DNA of 64,000 nucleotides, from contig NZ_JAUSVS010000009.1 in the NCBI RefSeq assembly GCF_030814835.1, positions 124,001 through 188,000 on the forward strand, in the 5' to 3' direction. The number at the start of each line of letters is the position of its first letter. Positions within the stretch are counted from its first letter, which is position 1. A program made the translations under genes and the position numbers. Shown here piece by piece: positions 17,249 to 29,214 of this stretch. This DNA is from Caulobacter ginsengisoli. GTDB taxonomy: Bacteria; Pseudomonadota; Alphaproteobacteria; Caulobacterales; Caulobacteraceae. The notes beneath the pieces were generated by a model. That model made no database searches. It was given only the letters and a program-made list of their open reading frames with translations, and was not told the DNA's origin.

Positions 17249-17413
17249 AAGCCCTTCCCCCGCTGGCGGGGGAAGTGGCCCGACGGCGATAGCCGGAGGG
17301 TCGTTGGGGGCCCTTTCCCACGGTCGCGCCACCCGCCAGCGCCGCAAGGACCCCCAACGACCTTCGTCGCTGCGCGCCTCAGGCCACTTCCCCCGCCAGC
17401 GGGGGAAGGGCTT
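17249..17413. repeat. Intergenic inverted-arm repeat, element C
   Basis: The element begins at the base after the pseG stop and runs into the pseH stop. Left arm 17249-17310 and right arm 17351-17413 are near inverted copies. Each starts AAGCCCTTCCCCCGCTGGCG and ends GGTCGTTGGGGG. The arms contain hairpins CTTCCCCCGC/GCGGGGGAAG. It resembles a BIME-type paired REP and could terminate both genes. Confidence 0.85.
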
Positions 17414-17969
17414 AAAGCTTGAAGCCCTTCTCGACCAGCCGCTCAGCCATCGCGGCCCGATAGTCCGCCCAGTCGGCGGCCAGCAGGCCCAGGCCCAGCA
17501 CGTCCTGCGGCTCATCCCCGCGCCAGATGTGCTGGCGGAAACAGGCCTCCTGCCTGAAGCCATGCCGCTCATGCAGCTTCCAGACCGCCTCGTTGCTGGC
17601 CAGCACCTCGCACCACAGCTTGGAAAGGCCCAGCGGTCCGAACACCTGCTCGATCACCCAGAACTCGACGAACGAGCCCAGGCCAAGTCCCCGCGTCGAG
17701 GGTTCGGCCAGATAGTAGGCCCAGGCGCAGCGGTGGTTGGCCCGGTCGATGTCATAGAGGTTGGCCAGGCCCACCGGCTGGCCGTCCAGCTCGATCACCC
17801 AGTAACGGCGGCGGCCATCGCCCGGGATGCCGGCGAACCAGCGCTCGTGTTCCTCCCGGCCGATCAGGTGGTCGGTGTACATGTAGGGCCGGACCGCCTC
17901 GGAATTGCGCCAGGCGAACAGGCGGTCCTTGTCGGCGGGGATCAGGTCGCGAAGGGCGACGTCCGGCAT
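17412..17969 (-). CDS. pseH: UDP-4-amino-sugar N-acetyltransferase
   Basis: PseH, a GNAT-fold enzyme, acetylates the 4-amino group of UDP-4-amino-4,6-dideoxy-AltNAc in the pseudaminate pathway. The 185-residue protein shows LRDLIPADKDRLFAWRNSEAVRPYMYTDH, WFAGIPGD, the acetyl-CoA loop STRGLGLGSFVEF and LWCEVLASNEAVWKLHERHGF, all characteristic of the family. It lies 2 bases after the cytidylyltransferase gene, so the two are co-transcribed. It ends against pseG within repeat element C. Confidence 0.9.
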   Translation of the reverse strand: MPDVALRDLIPADKDRLFAWRNSEAVRPYMYTDHLIGREEHERWFAGIPGDGRRRYWVIELDGQPVGLANLYDIDRANHRCAWAYYLAEPSTRGLGLGSFVEFWVIEQVFGPLGLSKLWCEVLASNEAVWKLHERHGFRQEACFRQHIWRGDEPQDVLGLGLLAADWADYRAAMAERLVEKGFKL

Positions 17970-17971
17970 GC

Positions 17972-18691
17972 TCAGACCCTCCTGTCGCCGCCGTAGTCGA
18001 TGAGGTCCGGCCGGCTATGCACGAAGTCCCGTACATCCTGCGAAGTAAAGGCGCGGTTGCCGGCATAGAGGGCGTCGTAGACGGCGGCGACGAAGGCGTA
18101 GTCGTCGGGCCGGTCGACGGTCCAGCGCACCTCGCCCTCCTCGGCGGTCTGGGAGTGGAAGGCCTGGCGCCAGCGGTCCGGACGCCGATGCAGCGCCCAG
18201 GTGACATGCTCGCGTTCCTCCGGCGTGCGGGCCTCCACGGCGGCCTGGCGCAGCACCTCGGCCCGCATGACCTCGACGTCCAGGCCCTTGGGATAGGTGC
18301 GGTGGGCCGGAGTGTTGCTGCCATAGTCGGCGTCGGCGGCCAGAAAGGCGTCGATGGTGGCGTCGATCACCGTCCAGTCGGCTAGCGGACAGTCGGCGGT
18401 CAGCCGCACCACATGATCGGCCGGTCCGAAGGCGTCCAGGGCGCCGATGAAGCGGCTCTGCACGTCGTCGAGCGAACCGCGGAACACCGCAATCCCCTCG
18501 CGCCGGACGGCGGCCTCTAGCGGGTCGTCGGTGGGCTGGTCGCTGGTGGCGACCACCAGGCGGTCGATCCGCCCGGCCCGGCTGACCCGCTCGATCTGGC
18601 GCACGATCAGCGGCGCCCCGGCCAGCGGCATCAGCACCTTGCCCGGCAGGCGGGTCGAGCTCATCCGGGCCTGGAGGATGGCGAGGATCAT
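17972..18691 (-). CDS. pseF: Cytidylyltransferase, probable CMP-pseudaminate synthase (SpsF-like)
   Basis: A 239-residue nucleotidyltransferase from ATG 18691. The N-terminal MILAILQARMSSTRLPGKVL is the CTP-binding signature of SpsF/NeuA-type cytidylyltransferases. LTADCPLADWTVID supplies the acidic metal site, and WTVDRPDDYAFV lies near the end. Next to pseH and pseG the likely product is CMP-pseudaminate. It is SpsF-like rather than classical PseF-like, so the symbol is by context. Its start overlaps the stop of the upstream exported-protein gene (ATGA). Confidence 0.8.
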   Translation of the reverse strand: MILAILQARMSSTRLPGKVLMPLAGAPLIVRQIERVSRAGRIDRLVVATSDQPTDDPLEAAVRREGIAVFRGSLDDVQSRFIGALDAFGPADHVVRLTADCPLADWTVIDATIDAFLAADADYGSNTPAHRTYPKGLDVEVMRAEVLRQAAVEARTPEEREHVTWALHRRPDRWRQAFHSQTAEEGEVRWTVDRPDDYAFVAAVYDALYAGNRAFTSQDVRDFVHSRPDLIDYGGDRRV

Positions 18692-19206
18692 GAAGGCGGG
18701 GGGTCGGACTCGGCGAGCGGCCGATAGCGGACGAAGCAGGTGGCCGGCATGTCGCCGAAGGCCGACATGCCGGTATAGGCGACGAAATTGCCGTGCTCGG
18801 GATCGGACCATTTGAGCGCGGTCATGGCGAGGGTGCGGCCACCGCTCATCGGAAAGTTCTGGCTCTCGTCGCGGGGCGCGCCATAGCGCTTTTTGAGCCG
18901 TTTCAGCAGCTTCCGGCAGTCGCGCTCGGCCGGAGTGAGCCGCACGACATGCAGGATCTTGCCGTCCGGGTCGAAATAGAATTCGGCGTCGAAATTCATG
19001 CCGTCCTGCCTGGTCCGGCCCCGGGCCTTCAGATCGAAGCCGTGGACCCGGTCGCCCTGTCCGCCGCTGACGGCCTGGACCTTACCGCCCGACGTCTCGA
19101 TCACCTGGGCGGCGCTCATGGTCCAGTTGGTCCAGCCCCAGTCGGCATGGGCCAGGGACGGAAGAACGAAGGCGAGGGCGGCGAGGGCCGGTAGAGATCT
19201 GCGCAT
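18688..19206 (-). CDS. Exported protein of unknown function
   Basis: A 172-residue protein from ATG 19206 with a clear signal peptide (MRRSLPALAALAFVLPSLAHA). I do not recognise the mature part. It begins DWGWTNWTMSAAQVIE, carries FYFDPDGKILHVVRL and a basic KLLKRLKKRYG helix, and has two cysteines (DCRKLL; ATCFV). It overlaps the start of pseF (ATGA) and follows the ELM1-like gene closely, so it may share their transcript. A role in glycosylation is not shown by sequence. Confidence 0.8.
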   Translation of the reverse strand: MRRSLPALAALAFVLPSLAHADWGWTNWTMSAAQVIETSGGKVQAVSGGQGDRVHGFDLKARGRTRQDGMNFDAEFYFDPDGKILHVVRLTPAERDCRKLLKRLKKRYGAPRDESQNFPMSGGRTLAMTALKWSDPEHGNFVAYTGMSAFGDMPATCFVRYRPLAESDPPPS

Positions 19207-19220
19207 GGCGACAGACAACG

Positions 19221-20228
19221 CTATTCGGCCGCCTTGCTCAACTCCCGACGCTTCAGGATTTCGGCCGCGGCGCGGTCGGTCTCGTTGACCGGCTCATAGG
19301 TCCAGTGGTGGAAGGCGCCGTCGAAGGGGCGGGTGGCGCCCAGCTGCTGCAGCTCTTCATGGAACAGGCGGAACTTCAGGCTCTGGCCGTCCAGGGGCAG
19401 GATATAGACCGGCTTGCCGGTCGAGGCCGCCTCGGTGGCCATGTTGGCCGAGTCCTCGGTGACCAGGATGTAGTCGGCCCCGGCCAGGAAGGCGAAATAG
19501 GGATTGGCGCCCTCGCCGTCCCAGATGATGCCGGGCAGCTGGCGCAGGCGGGCGGTCAGCAGGTCGCGGGCCGGCTCGGGCGTGCGGCGCGAGAAGGTCA
19601 TCAGCAGCGAGCCGCCGTCCTCTTCCAGCGGTCCGTGGATGGCGTTGGCGATGGCCGCCGCCCGTTCCGGGGGCAGGTCGAAGGCCTTGGACTTGCCGCC
19701 GATCAGCACGGCGACGCGCGGATGGGGCAGAGGATCGATCCGCTCGGCGAACCTGGCGTATTCGGCCGCCAGCCGCTCGGCGGTGACCCGGTGGGGCGAG
19801 CCCATGATCGGCAGGACATTGTCGCCCTTCAGCCGGTCGTGGTTGGGCGGGATGACCAGGTCGAACAGGGCCGAGGGAACGCGCGGATCCTGGATTTGCG
19901 CGACGAAGGTCTTGCCGCCCGACCAGCGGCGGGCGCGGATCGACAGGGGCAGGGTGGCGCGGCCGGCCGCGATCAGGACGTCGGGCCAGGGCGGGGCGAA
20001 GTCGCTCTCGGCGGTCACCCAGCGGCGCGGCAGCAGGTTCAGCCACCAGGGCAGCCGCCCCGTGCGGCCCTTCCAGCCCACCCGCTTGACGATCAGGATG
20101 GCCTTCTTCGGCCCGCCGGCGGCCCGCACGACCGCCTCGCCCAGACCGACGGCCTGGGCCTCGATGCCCGCCCGGCCGTCGGAGACGGCCCAGATCAGCA
20201 GCGGTTCAGCGGCGGACGCCTTGGCCAC
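19221..20228 (-). CDS. Mitochondrial fission ELM1-like protein
   Basis: A 335-residue protein of the ELM1/DUF1022 family. It is built like a GT-B glycosyltransferase, with WAVSDGRAGIEAQAVGL at the N-terminus, WPDVLIAAGR, FVAQIQDPRVP, VAVLIGGKSKAF and the C-terminal ILVTEDSANMATEAASTGKPVYI. The bacterial role is not established; alphaproteobacterial members are widespread. It lies 78 bases after greA, with a weak terminator between, and ahead of the exported protein, pseF and pseH. A sugar-transfer role is plausible but inferred. Confidence 0.88.
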   Translation of the reverse strand: MAKASAAEPLLIWAVSDGRAGIEAQAVGLGEAVVRAAGGPKKAILIVKRVGWKGRTGRLPWWLNLLPRRWVTAESDFAPPWPDVLIAAGRATLPLSIRARRWSGGKTFVAQIQDPRVPSALFDLVIPPNHDRLKGDNVLPIMGSPHRVTAERLAAEYARFAERIDPLPHPRVAVLIGGKSKAFDLPPERAAAIANAIHGPLEEDGGSLLMTFSRRTPEPARDLLTARLRQLPGIIWDGEGANPYFAFLAGADYILVTEDSANMATEAASTGKPVYILPLDGQSLKFRLFHEELQQLGATRPFDGAFHHWTYEPVNETDRAAAEILKRRELSKAAE

Positions 20229-20290
20229 GAGGACTCCCTGATGGAGCAGGCTTGGCCGGCGAAGTCGGCCTGAAGATGACGCCCAGAAAC

Positions 20291-20316
20291 AAAAAAGAGG
20301 GGTAGCTTAGAGCCAC
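20291..20316 (-). terminator. Weak terminator at the end of greA
   Basis: On the minus strand a 6-bp stem (GTGGCT/AGCTAC, one G-U pair, 3-base loop) overlaps the greA stop. It is followed by CCCTC and a run of six T. The stem is short but the T-run is the best in the region. Confidence 0.45.
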
Positions 20317-20780
20317 TCGACCTTGAGAATCTCGTAGGCCTTGACCCCGCCTGGGGTGTTGACCTCGACCACGTCGCCGACTTCCTTGCCGATCATGGCG
20401 CGGGAAAGCGGCGAGGACAGCGAGATGCGGCCCGCCTTCACGTCGGCCTCGTGGTCGCCGACGATCTGGTAGCGCGACGATTCCTCGGTGTCCTCGTCGA
20501 CCACGCTGACCGTGGCTCCGAATTTCACCTGGGCGCCCGACAGGCGCGAGACGTCGATCACCTGGGCGCGGGCGATCTTGTCCTCGATCTCGGCGATACG
20601 GCCTTCGATCCAGCCCTGGCGGTCCTTGGCGGCGTGATACTCGGCGTTTTCGCTGAGGTCGCCATGAGCGCGCGCCTCCGCGATGGCGGCGATCACGCTC
20701 GGCCGCTCAACGGTCTTCAAACGCTTCAATTCTTCGTCGAGGGCATGATAGCCCTCGGCGGTCATCGGCACTTTTTCCAT
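20307..20780 (-). CDS. greA: Transcription elongation factor GreA
   Basis: GreA rescues backtracked RNA polymerase by stimulating transcript cleavage in the secondary channel. The 157-residue protein has the N-terminal coiled coil ([14 protein letters not shown] to [19 protein letters not shown]) with the acidic tip. The C-terminal FKBP-like globule includes [23 protein letters not shown]. Length and both signatures are canonical. It is probably a single transcription unit. Confidence 0.97.
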   Translation of the reverse strand: MEKVPMTAEGYHALDEELKRLKTVERPSVIAAIAEARAHGDLSENAEYHAAKDRQGWIEGRIAEIEDKIARAQVIDVSRLSGAQVKFGATVSVVDEDTEESSRYQIVGDHEADVKAGRISLSSPLSRAMIGKEVGDVVEVNTPGGVKAYEILKVEWL

Positions 20781-20961
20781 GAACGGATTTGCTCGACTTT
20801 ACGCCCGGGGAGGCAAGGTTCCAGTCGTGGGCGCACACGACCGGGGGCGTCGAAACTAGTCGGCATGTTGTGAAATATCAAGCCTAATGCTGCGCTGCAG
20901 CGAGTCCTGTTCGCTGAATCGGCCGTTGCCTCGCGCCGGGGAAGCCTGCCAATCAGGGACA

Positions 20962-21798
20962 ATGTCCCCGGCCCTGACCGCCAGCCTGATGATTCTGACC
21001 TCCGGGATGGCCCATGCGGTGGTCAACGCCATCCTCAAGGCCGGCAAGGATAAGATGTCCAGCCGGGCCCTGATCGACGGCTTCTCGGCCCTGATCATGC
21101 TGCCGCTGGCCTTCTTCACCCCGCTGCCCAATGGGGCCTGGTGGTGGCTGCTGGGCAGTTTCGCGACCCACCTGGTCTACCTGGTCTGCCTGATCAAGGC
21201 CTTCGAGCGGGCCGACATGACTGTCGCCTATCCCATCGCCCGGGGCGTCGCCCCGGCCATCGCCGCGGCCGTGGCGGTCGGGCTGTTCCATGAGGCCATC
21301 ACCTTCTGGGTGGCCATTGGCGTCGGGCTGGTCTCGATCGGGGTGATGACGGTCGGGATGGGGCGCAAGGCCGACCCCAAGGCCGTCGGCTGGGCGGTGG
21401 CGACAGGCATGACCATCGCCCTCTACACCGTGCTGGACGCCCAGGGGGTGCGGGCCGCCCCCACGGCGCTCAGCTATATCGTCTGGGTCTATCTGTTCCT
21501 GGGCGGCGGCATCGGCGTGATGTTCGCCCTCTGGCGGGGCCGGACCTTCTACCTGGCGGCCCGCAGCGAATGGAAGCCGGGCCTGATCGCCGGGGCGCTG
21601 TCCATCGTCACCTACGGCCTGGCCCTCTACGCCTTCCGGATCGGGGCGACGCCGCGGCTGGCGGCCCTGCGCGAGACCTCCATCCTGTTCGCCACGGTGA
21701 TCGCCGTGGTCTTCCTCAAGGAGCGGATGACGGCCGGACGGGTGGTCGGAGTGCTGGTCATCGCCGCCGGCGCCGCTACCCTGCTGGCGGCCGGCTAG
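20962..21798 (+). CDS. EamA/DMT-family transporter
   Basis: A 278-residue membrane protein with about ten helices in two EamA repeats. It belongs to the drug/metabolite transporter superfamily. Conserved segments are AFERADMTVAYPIARGVAPAIAAAVAVGLFHE in the first half and RLAALRETSILFATVIAVVFLKE in the second. ATG 20962 follows an AGGGAC ribosome-binding site; the longer upstream frame from 20887 adds a non-membrane stretch. The substrate is unknown. A GNAT gene follows after 15 bases, suggesting an operon. Confidence 0.88.
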   Translation: MSPALTASLMILTSGMAHAVVNAILKAGKDKMSSRALIDGFSALIMLPLAFFTPLPNGAWWWLLGSFATHLVYLVCLIKAFERADMTVAYPIARGVAPAIAAAVAVGLFHEAITFWVAIGVGLVSIGVMTVGMGRKADPKAVGWAVATGMTIALYTVLDAQGVRAAPTALSYIVWVYLFLGGGIGVMFALWRGRTFYLAARSEWKPGLIAGALSIVTYGLALYAFRIGATPRLAALRETSILFATVIAVVFLKERMTAGRVVGVLVIAAGAATLLAAG

Positions 21799-21813
21799 GA
21801 GGGGAGCGGGGGC

Positions 21814-22332
21814 ATGGATATCACGATCAGACCCTGCAGGCCCGGCGACGCGGCGGCCCTGGCGGCGGTGGGGCAGGCGACCTTCCTGGAGACCTATGCT
21901 GGCATCGTCGACGGCGCCGACATTCTGGCCCACGCCGAGGGCCCGCATTCGACGGCGACCTACGAGGACTATCTGGCCGACCCGGCCTGCCAGCTGTTCC
22001 TGGCCGTCTGCCCGCCTGGCGAAGCGCCGGTCGGCTACACGGTGTTCTGCCCACCGGACCTGCCGGTGGCGATCCATGACGGCGATATCGAGCTGAAGCG
22101 CATCTATGTCCTGCACCGCTTCCACGGCGAGAAGGTCGGGCCGCGCCTGCTGCAGGCGGGGCTGGACTGGGCGCGAACGGCCGGCTTCAGGCGGGTGCTG
22201 CTGGGGGCCTATGGCGAGAACCACCGGGCCCTGGCCTTCTATCGCCGCAGCGGCTTCGAACAGGTCGGGACCCGGAAGATCCGGGTGGGCGTCAACGACT
22301 ATGACGACGTGGTGCTGGCCACCGCCCTCTAG
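21814..22332 (+). CDS. GNAT family N-acetyltransferase
   Basis: A 172-residue GNAT protein with ITIRPCRPGDAAALAAVGQATF at the start. The core strand is ELKRIYVLHRFHGEKVGPRLLQAGLDWA, containing the acetyl-CoA loop, then LLGAYGENHRALAFYRRSGFEQVGTR. This is the RimI/PaiA-like layout. It is 15 bases downstream of the EamA transporter with a GGAGGGG ribosome-binding site, so the pair may handle and detoxify one small amine or amino acid. That link is inference. Confidence 0.88.
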   Translation: MDITIRPCRPGDAAALAAVGQATFLETYAGIVDGADILAHAEGPHSTATYEDYLADPACQLFLAVCPPGEAPVGYTVFCPPDLPVAIHDGDIELKRIYVLHRFHGEKVGPRLLQAGLDWARTAGFRRVLLGAYGENHRALAFYRRSGFEQVGTRKIRVGVNDYDDVVLATAL

Positions 22333-22335
22333 CCC

Positions 22336-23094
22336 CTACTCCGGGAAGAACCGCACGTAGGATTCTTCGTTGATCCGGTCGATGTGCGCCCGATAGGCGG
22401 CGTAGCAGGGCTCGCGGCTGTTGATCTTGCCGAACTTGGCGTTGGGGACCCGGGCCAGGGGCACATAGGCGATGCTGGCGGAGGCGGGGATCAGCTGGCT
22501 GCCGACCCCGGCCTGCAGGGTGGTCAACAGGCCATAGAGCTCGCCGGTGATGGTGGGGCGGGCCAGGATGGCCAGGCGGAACTGCCCCAGCTCGCTGGTG
22601 ATCATGTAGATGTGGCCCGACTGGTTGGGCAGCGACACCGCGCCTTTTTGGGTGAAGGCCGAATCGAGCCGCGCCGACTCGCGGAAGGCCAGCGAGGACG
22701 AGGCCTCGTCCCAGCGGATTTCGGTGCGGTAGGCGTAGACCGCGCCGCGCTCGCCGAAACTGGGGCGCAGGGTCAGGTAGTCGCCTTCCAGCCGCGCCAC
22801 GGCGGGGCGGGAATAGGAGCCCAGGGCCTCGGGCGCCAGGCCGAACGCCCCGGGGACGCCGGCGCTCTTGGCGATGCGCAGCGGGGCGGACAAGGCCTCC
22901 TCCAGGCGGATGGTGGTGGCCAGCGTGAAGGGCCGGCGGCCGGACAGGGCCTTTTCCAGGGTCGAGATGCTGATGCGGGCGTCGTCCGCCAGCCGCTGGC
23001 GCGATATGCGGCGGCGGGCCAGCTCCTCGCGCACCCGCGCGGCGATGGCGCGGCTCTGCTCGGTCGACAGCTCGGAATCCCGGGCCTCGGTCAT
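22336..23094 (-). CDS. XRE-type helix-turn-helix regulator
   Basis: A 252-residue protein from ATG 23094. The N-terminal helix-turn-helix at about residues 15-70 reads RVREELARRRISRQRLADDARISISTLEKALSG. The remaining 180 residues form a large C-terminal domain of no family I recognise, with YRTEIRWDE, GHIYMITSE and RPTITGELYGLL. That domain may bind a ligand. The upstream frame extension to 23172 lacks homology. It ends 3 bases from the convergent GNAT gene. Targets are unknown. Confidence 0.85.
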   Translation of the reverse strand: MTEARDSELSTEQSRAIAARVREELARRRISRQRLADDARISISTLEKALSGRRPFTLATTIRLEEALSAPLRIAKSAGVPGAFGLAPEALGSYSRPAVARLEGDYLTLRPSFGERGAVYAYRTEIRWDEASSSLAFRESARLDSAFTQKGAVSLPNQSGHIYMITSELGQFRLAILARPTITGELYGLLTTLQAGVGSQLIPASASIAYVPLARVPNAKFGKINSREPCYAAYRAHIDRINEESYVRFFPE

Positions 23095-23200
23095 CAACGC
23101 TACTCCCCCAGCGGCATCGCCCCCGCGATGCGCACAAATCCTCACATACCTCTGGTGGAGGCCGGCGGGCAAGGGCCTTGAATGCGGGGGCGAGCGGCGG

Positions 23201-23998
23201 CTAGCGCGTGACCATGCCGCCGTCGATGATCAGCTCGATCCCGGTGACATAGCGGCTCTCATCGGAGGCCAGGTACAGCACCCCGGCGGCGATGTCGGCC
23301 GGCTCGCCCTTGAAGCCCAGCGGGGTGGCCACGGCTGCCACGTCGTTGAGGTCCAGTGTGCGGCCGCCGGCGTTGCTGGGCCCGTCCAGGGTCGAGCCGA
23401 TGCCATCCCAGATCGGGGTGTCGATGATGCCCGGATGCACGGAATTGACCCGGATGCCGTCCTTGGCCGCGGCGCATTCCATGGCCACCGCCTTGCTGAA
23501 CAGGCGCACCGCCCCCTTGGTCGCACAATAGGCGGCCAGGCCCGCCGAGCCCTTCATGCCGGCCACCGAGGAGATGTTGATGATCGAGCCGCCGCCGCTC
23601 TCGCGCATCAGGCCCAGGCCGTGCTTGGTCCCCAGGAAGACGCCGTCCTCGTTGACCGCCTGCTGCTTCTTCCAGTCGGCGAAGCTGAAGCTGTGGATCG
23701 GCCCGCCGATGGCGATGCCGGCGTTGTTGACCAGGATGTCCAGCCGCCCATAGACCTTGCGGGTGTCGGCGATGACCTGCTCCCAGCCCTCTTCGCGGGT
23801 GACGTCCTGGGTCATGAAGACGGCCTCGCCGCCCCGGGCATTGATGCCGTCCACCACGGCTTTGCCGCGCTCGACCTGCACGTCGGTGACCACTACCCTG
23901 GCCCCCTCGGCCGCCAGCAGCTCGGCGCAGCCCTGGCCAATGCCGCTCGCCCCGCCCGTCACCAGGGCCACCTTGCCCGCTACGCGTCCGGCCATCAT
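23201..23998 (-). CDS. Short-chain dehydrogenase/reductase
   Basis: A 265-residue classical SDR oxidoreductase. It has the cofactor motif TGGASGIG with an Asp in VVVTDVQ suggesting NAD preference, NNAG, catalytic Ser in INISSVAG, and the YCATK pair. The C-terminal YVTGIELIIDGG is standard. Overall it resembles hydroxysteroid dehydrogenase/cyclohexanol dehydrogenase-type enzymes, but the substrate cannot be fixed. The start is at one of two adjacent Met codons. It may be monocistronic. Confidence 0.92.
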   Translation of the reverse strand: MMAGRVAGKVALVTGGASGIGQGCAELLAAEGARVVVTDVQVERGKAVVDGINARGGEAVFMTQDVTREEGWEQVIADTRKVYGRLDILVNNAGIAIGGPIHSFSFADWKKQQAVNEDGVFLGTKHGLGLMRESGGGSIINISSVAGMKGSAGLAAYCATKGAVRLFSKAVAMECAAAKDGIRVNSVHPGIIDTPIWDGIGSTLDGPSNAGGRTLDLNDVAAVATPLGFKGEPADIAAGVLYLASDESRYVTGIELIIDGGMVTR

Positions 23999-24070
23999 TC
24001 CCTCCCGAGGATTTTTGTTATCGACGGTAAGTTGACCGCTGGAAGCGGCGGCGTCCAGGCTGACCCGGCG

Positions 24071-24553
24071 TCACCAACCTGGGTTGATCAGCGGCTGTCT
24101 GGCAGTGACTCGCAGGTCTGGCCCGTCCGAGGTGTGGCAAAAGCCGCCTATCCTCCACAGCTCGTCCGTCGTGGCGGCCATCGCCCAGAAATCCGCGCAG
24201 AGGCTGAGCTCGCCATAGAGCCGGACCCATTCGACCTTGTCCCGCTGATGGACCTCGTCCGATCGGGACTCCGCGCCGATGCAGCGGGCGGTGGCGCGAA
24301 CGGGACCGGTCATAGCGCTGCGGTCGGTGCAGAACCGGATGCCGTCCCAGGCGCCGACGATGGCGAGGCAGCGGCCGATATAGCCTTCGGGCCTGGCGGC
24401 GACCTTGGCCAGCGGCACGGTTTCGGAATTGCCGCTGTTGCAGGCCTTGATGCTGGCGGACCAACGGCCAGCAACGCCTTCGGGCGGCTCGGCCGCCGCC
24501 GGTAAGGGGAAGGTCAGCACGATCAGGCAGGTCAGGATCGCTTCCACTCGCAT
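24071..24553 (-). CDS. Exported cysteine-rich protein of unknown function
   Basis: A 160-residue protein with a signal peptide (MRVEAILTCLIVLTFPLPAAA). The mature part has six cysteines (KAC, GRC, RFC, ARC, SLC, GFC), enough for three disulfides, which fits a periplasmic location. I do not recognise a family. Conserved-looking segments include EGYIGRCLAIVGAWDGIRFCTDRSA. It lies between the SDR gene and carB on the same strand, with no sign of tight coupling. Confidence 0.75.
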   Translation of the reverse strand: MRVEAILTCLIVLTFPLPAAAEPPEGVAGRWSASIKACNSGNSETVPLAKVAARPEGYIGRCLAIVGAWDGIRFCTDRSAMTGPVRATARCIGAESRSDEVHQRDKVEWVRLYGELSLCADFWAMAATTDELWRIGGFCHTSDGPDLRVTARQPLINPGW

Positions 24554-24591
24554 GGGGCGATCCTAGGCGCGCAGTCGCCGATTGGCTATCC

Positions 24592-27882
<3,291 letters not shown>

Positions 27883-27886
27883 GGGC

Positions 27887-28243
27887 TCAGCTCGTCACCA
27901 GCTGGCATTCCCAGCCGTCATAATCACAGCCGAACTGCTCGGCCCAATCCTGCATCTGCCGGTTCACCGGCTCGAAGGCCGCCTCGTCCACGGCGATCAT
28001 GGTCTCCAGGATGACGCCGTCGCCCCCCACCGTCGGGCTGGCGGTCATGCCGGCGGCGATGGCCGTGCGGGCCAGCTCCCGGTGATTGCCGTTGTAGAAG
28101 TAGAAGACCGCATGGCGCGGGGTGGTCATCGTATCGCCCCTGCCGCGCAGAATCTTGCGGACCTCCTCGTCACGGGCGGCATGACCGGTGAGCGGCTTGG
28201 GCGCCCCAAGGATGCGGCTCAACAGGGAGGGGGGTTTTTCCAT
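27887..28243 (-). CDS. RraB-family (RNase E inhibitor-like) protein
   Basis: A 118-residue protein whose C-terminal 80 residues match the RraB/ribonuclease E inhibitor fold. It has [51 protein letters not shown] and the terminal CDYDGWECQ, the family's signature ending. In E. coli RraB binds RNase E and modulates mRNA decay. The first 35 residues look unstructured. It stops 4 bases before carB, so it is probably the first gene of the carB transcript. Confidence 0.82.
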   Translation of the reverse strand: MEKPPSLLSRILGAPKPLTGHAARDEEVRKILRGRGDTMTTPRHAVFYFYNGNHRELARTAIAAGMTASPTVGGDGVILETMIAVDEAAFEPVNRQMQDWAEQFGCDYDGWECQLVTS

Positions 28244-28395
28244 CTCAACTCGCGCGCAAGAACGACCGCGCCCTTTTCGACGCGCCCGCCCGACCAGATT
28301 GCAGGTTAAGCCGCTCGTTTAGAGAGGGGCGCGGGGCAGGGCAAGCTTCCATTGCCCCTCGGCCTTCGTCAGAGTGGCCGCAAAGGGGAGCCGCC

Positions 28396-28815
28396 ATGAA
28401 ATCGACCGCCTTCGCCGCCCTTCTCGCCCTGATTCTGGCCGCTCCGGCCGTCGCCCGGGCCCCGGAAACCACCCGGATCGGCCAGTATGACGCCACCAAT
28501 TCCGGCCAGCGGATTCTGCTGCCGTCGGGGCCGGTGCAGGTGACGGTGAACCGGGTGACTATCGCGGCCGGGACCAGCCTGCCGGTCCACAAGCACCCGT
28601 TCCAGCGGTTCGGCTATGTCGAGGCCGGGACCATCCGGGTCAGCAACCTCGATACCGGCAAGGTCGTCGAATACCACCCCGGTGAGATGATTATCGAGGC
28701 GCGCGACCAGTGGCATACCGGCCTGGCGCTCGGCGATACGCCCGTGGTGCTGCTGGTGTTCGACCAGACGCCGCCGGGCCAGGTCAACATGGTGGCCAAG
28801 CCTTTGCCACGTTGA
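28396..28815 (+). CDS. Exported cupin-domain protein
   Basis: A 139-residue protein with a signal peptide (MKSTAFAALLALILAAPAVA) and a single cupin barrel. Metal-ligand motif 1 appears as PVHKHPFQRFGYVEAG, with two His and a possible Glu; motif 2 is HPGEMIIEARDQWHTGLA. The pattern suggests a small periplasmic metal-binding or sensing cupin; an enzymatic reaction cannot be assigned. It has an independent start with a GGGAGC ribosome-binding site. The next gene follows after 48 bases. Confidence 0.82.
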   Translation: MKSTAFAALLALILAAPAVARAPETTRIGQYDATNSGQRILLPSGPVQVTVNRVTIAAGTSLPVHKHPFQRFGYVEAGTIRVSNLDTGKVVEYHPGEMIIEARDQWHTGLALGDTPVVLLVFDQTPPGQVNMVAKPLPR

Positions 28816-28863
28816 TCGATCAGCGTTACGACTGCCCACTCAGACAAGAAAAGGGAGGCAGTC

Positions 28864-29214
28864 ATGCGTAGGATTCTGCTCGGGATCGCGGCTCTGGCGC
28901 TTTCGGCCACCGCGGCATTCGCCGGCGACGAGGTGCTGGCCTCGCGGTTCGGCAACACCACCATCACCACCGACCCCAGCGGCATGTCGACCAAGATCTA
29001 CTATGCCGCCGACCACACCTTCACCGGGGTGGCGGGCGACACCCATCCGGCGGGGACCTGGGAGGTCAAGGGCAGCCAAGTCTGCCTGACCTTCACCGCC
29101 GATGCGCCCCCCGGCTATCCCAACCCGATCTGCAGCCCGGTCTCGGACCACAAGGTCGGGGACAGCTGGACGGCCGGCCCCTTCCAGGTGCAGCTGGTCG
29201 AAGGCATCCAGTAA
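28864..29214 (+). CDS. Exported small protein of unknown function
   Basis: A 116-residue protein with a clean signal peptide (MRRILLGIAALALSATAAFA) and a strong AGGGAGG ribosome-binding site. The mature part is beta-rich. It has HTFTGVAGDTHPAGTWEVKGSQVCLTFTAD and a second cysteine in NPICSPV, likely forming a disulfide. The GTWEVKGSQVCLTF element resembles small lipocalin-like periplasmic proteins, though I cannot name a family. It ends exactly tail-to-tail with the minus-strand hydrolase gene. Confidence 0.78.
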   Translation: MRRILLGIAALALSATAAFAGDEVLASRFGNTTITTDPSGMSTKIYYAADHTFTGVAGDTHPAGTWEVKGSQVCLTFTADAPPGYPNPICSPVSDHKVGDSWTAGPFQVQLVEGIQ

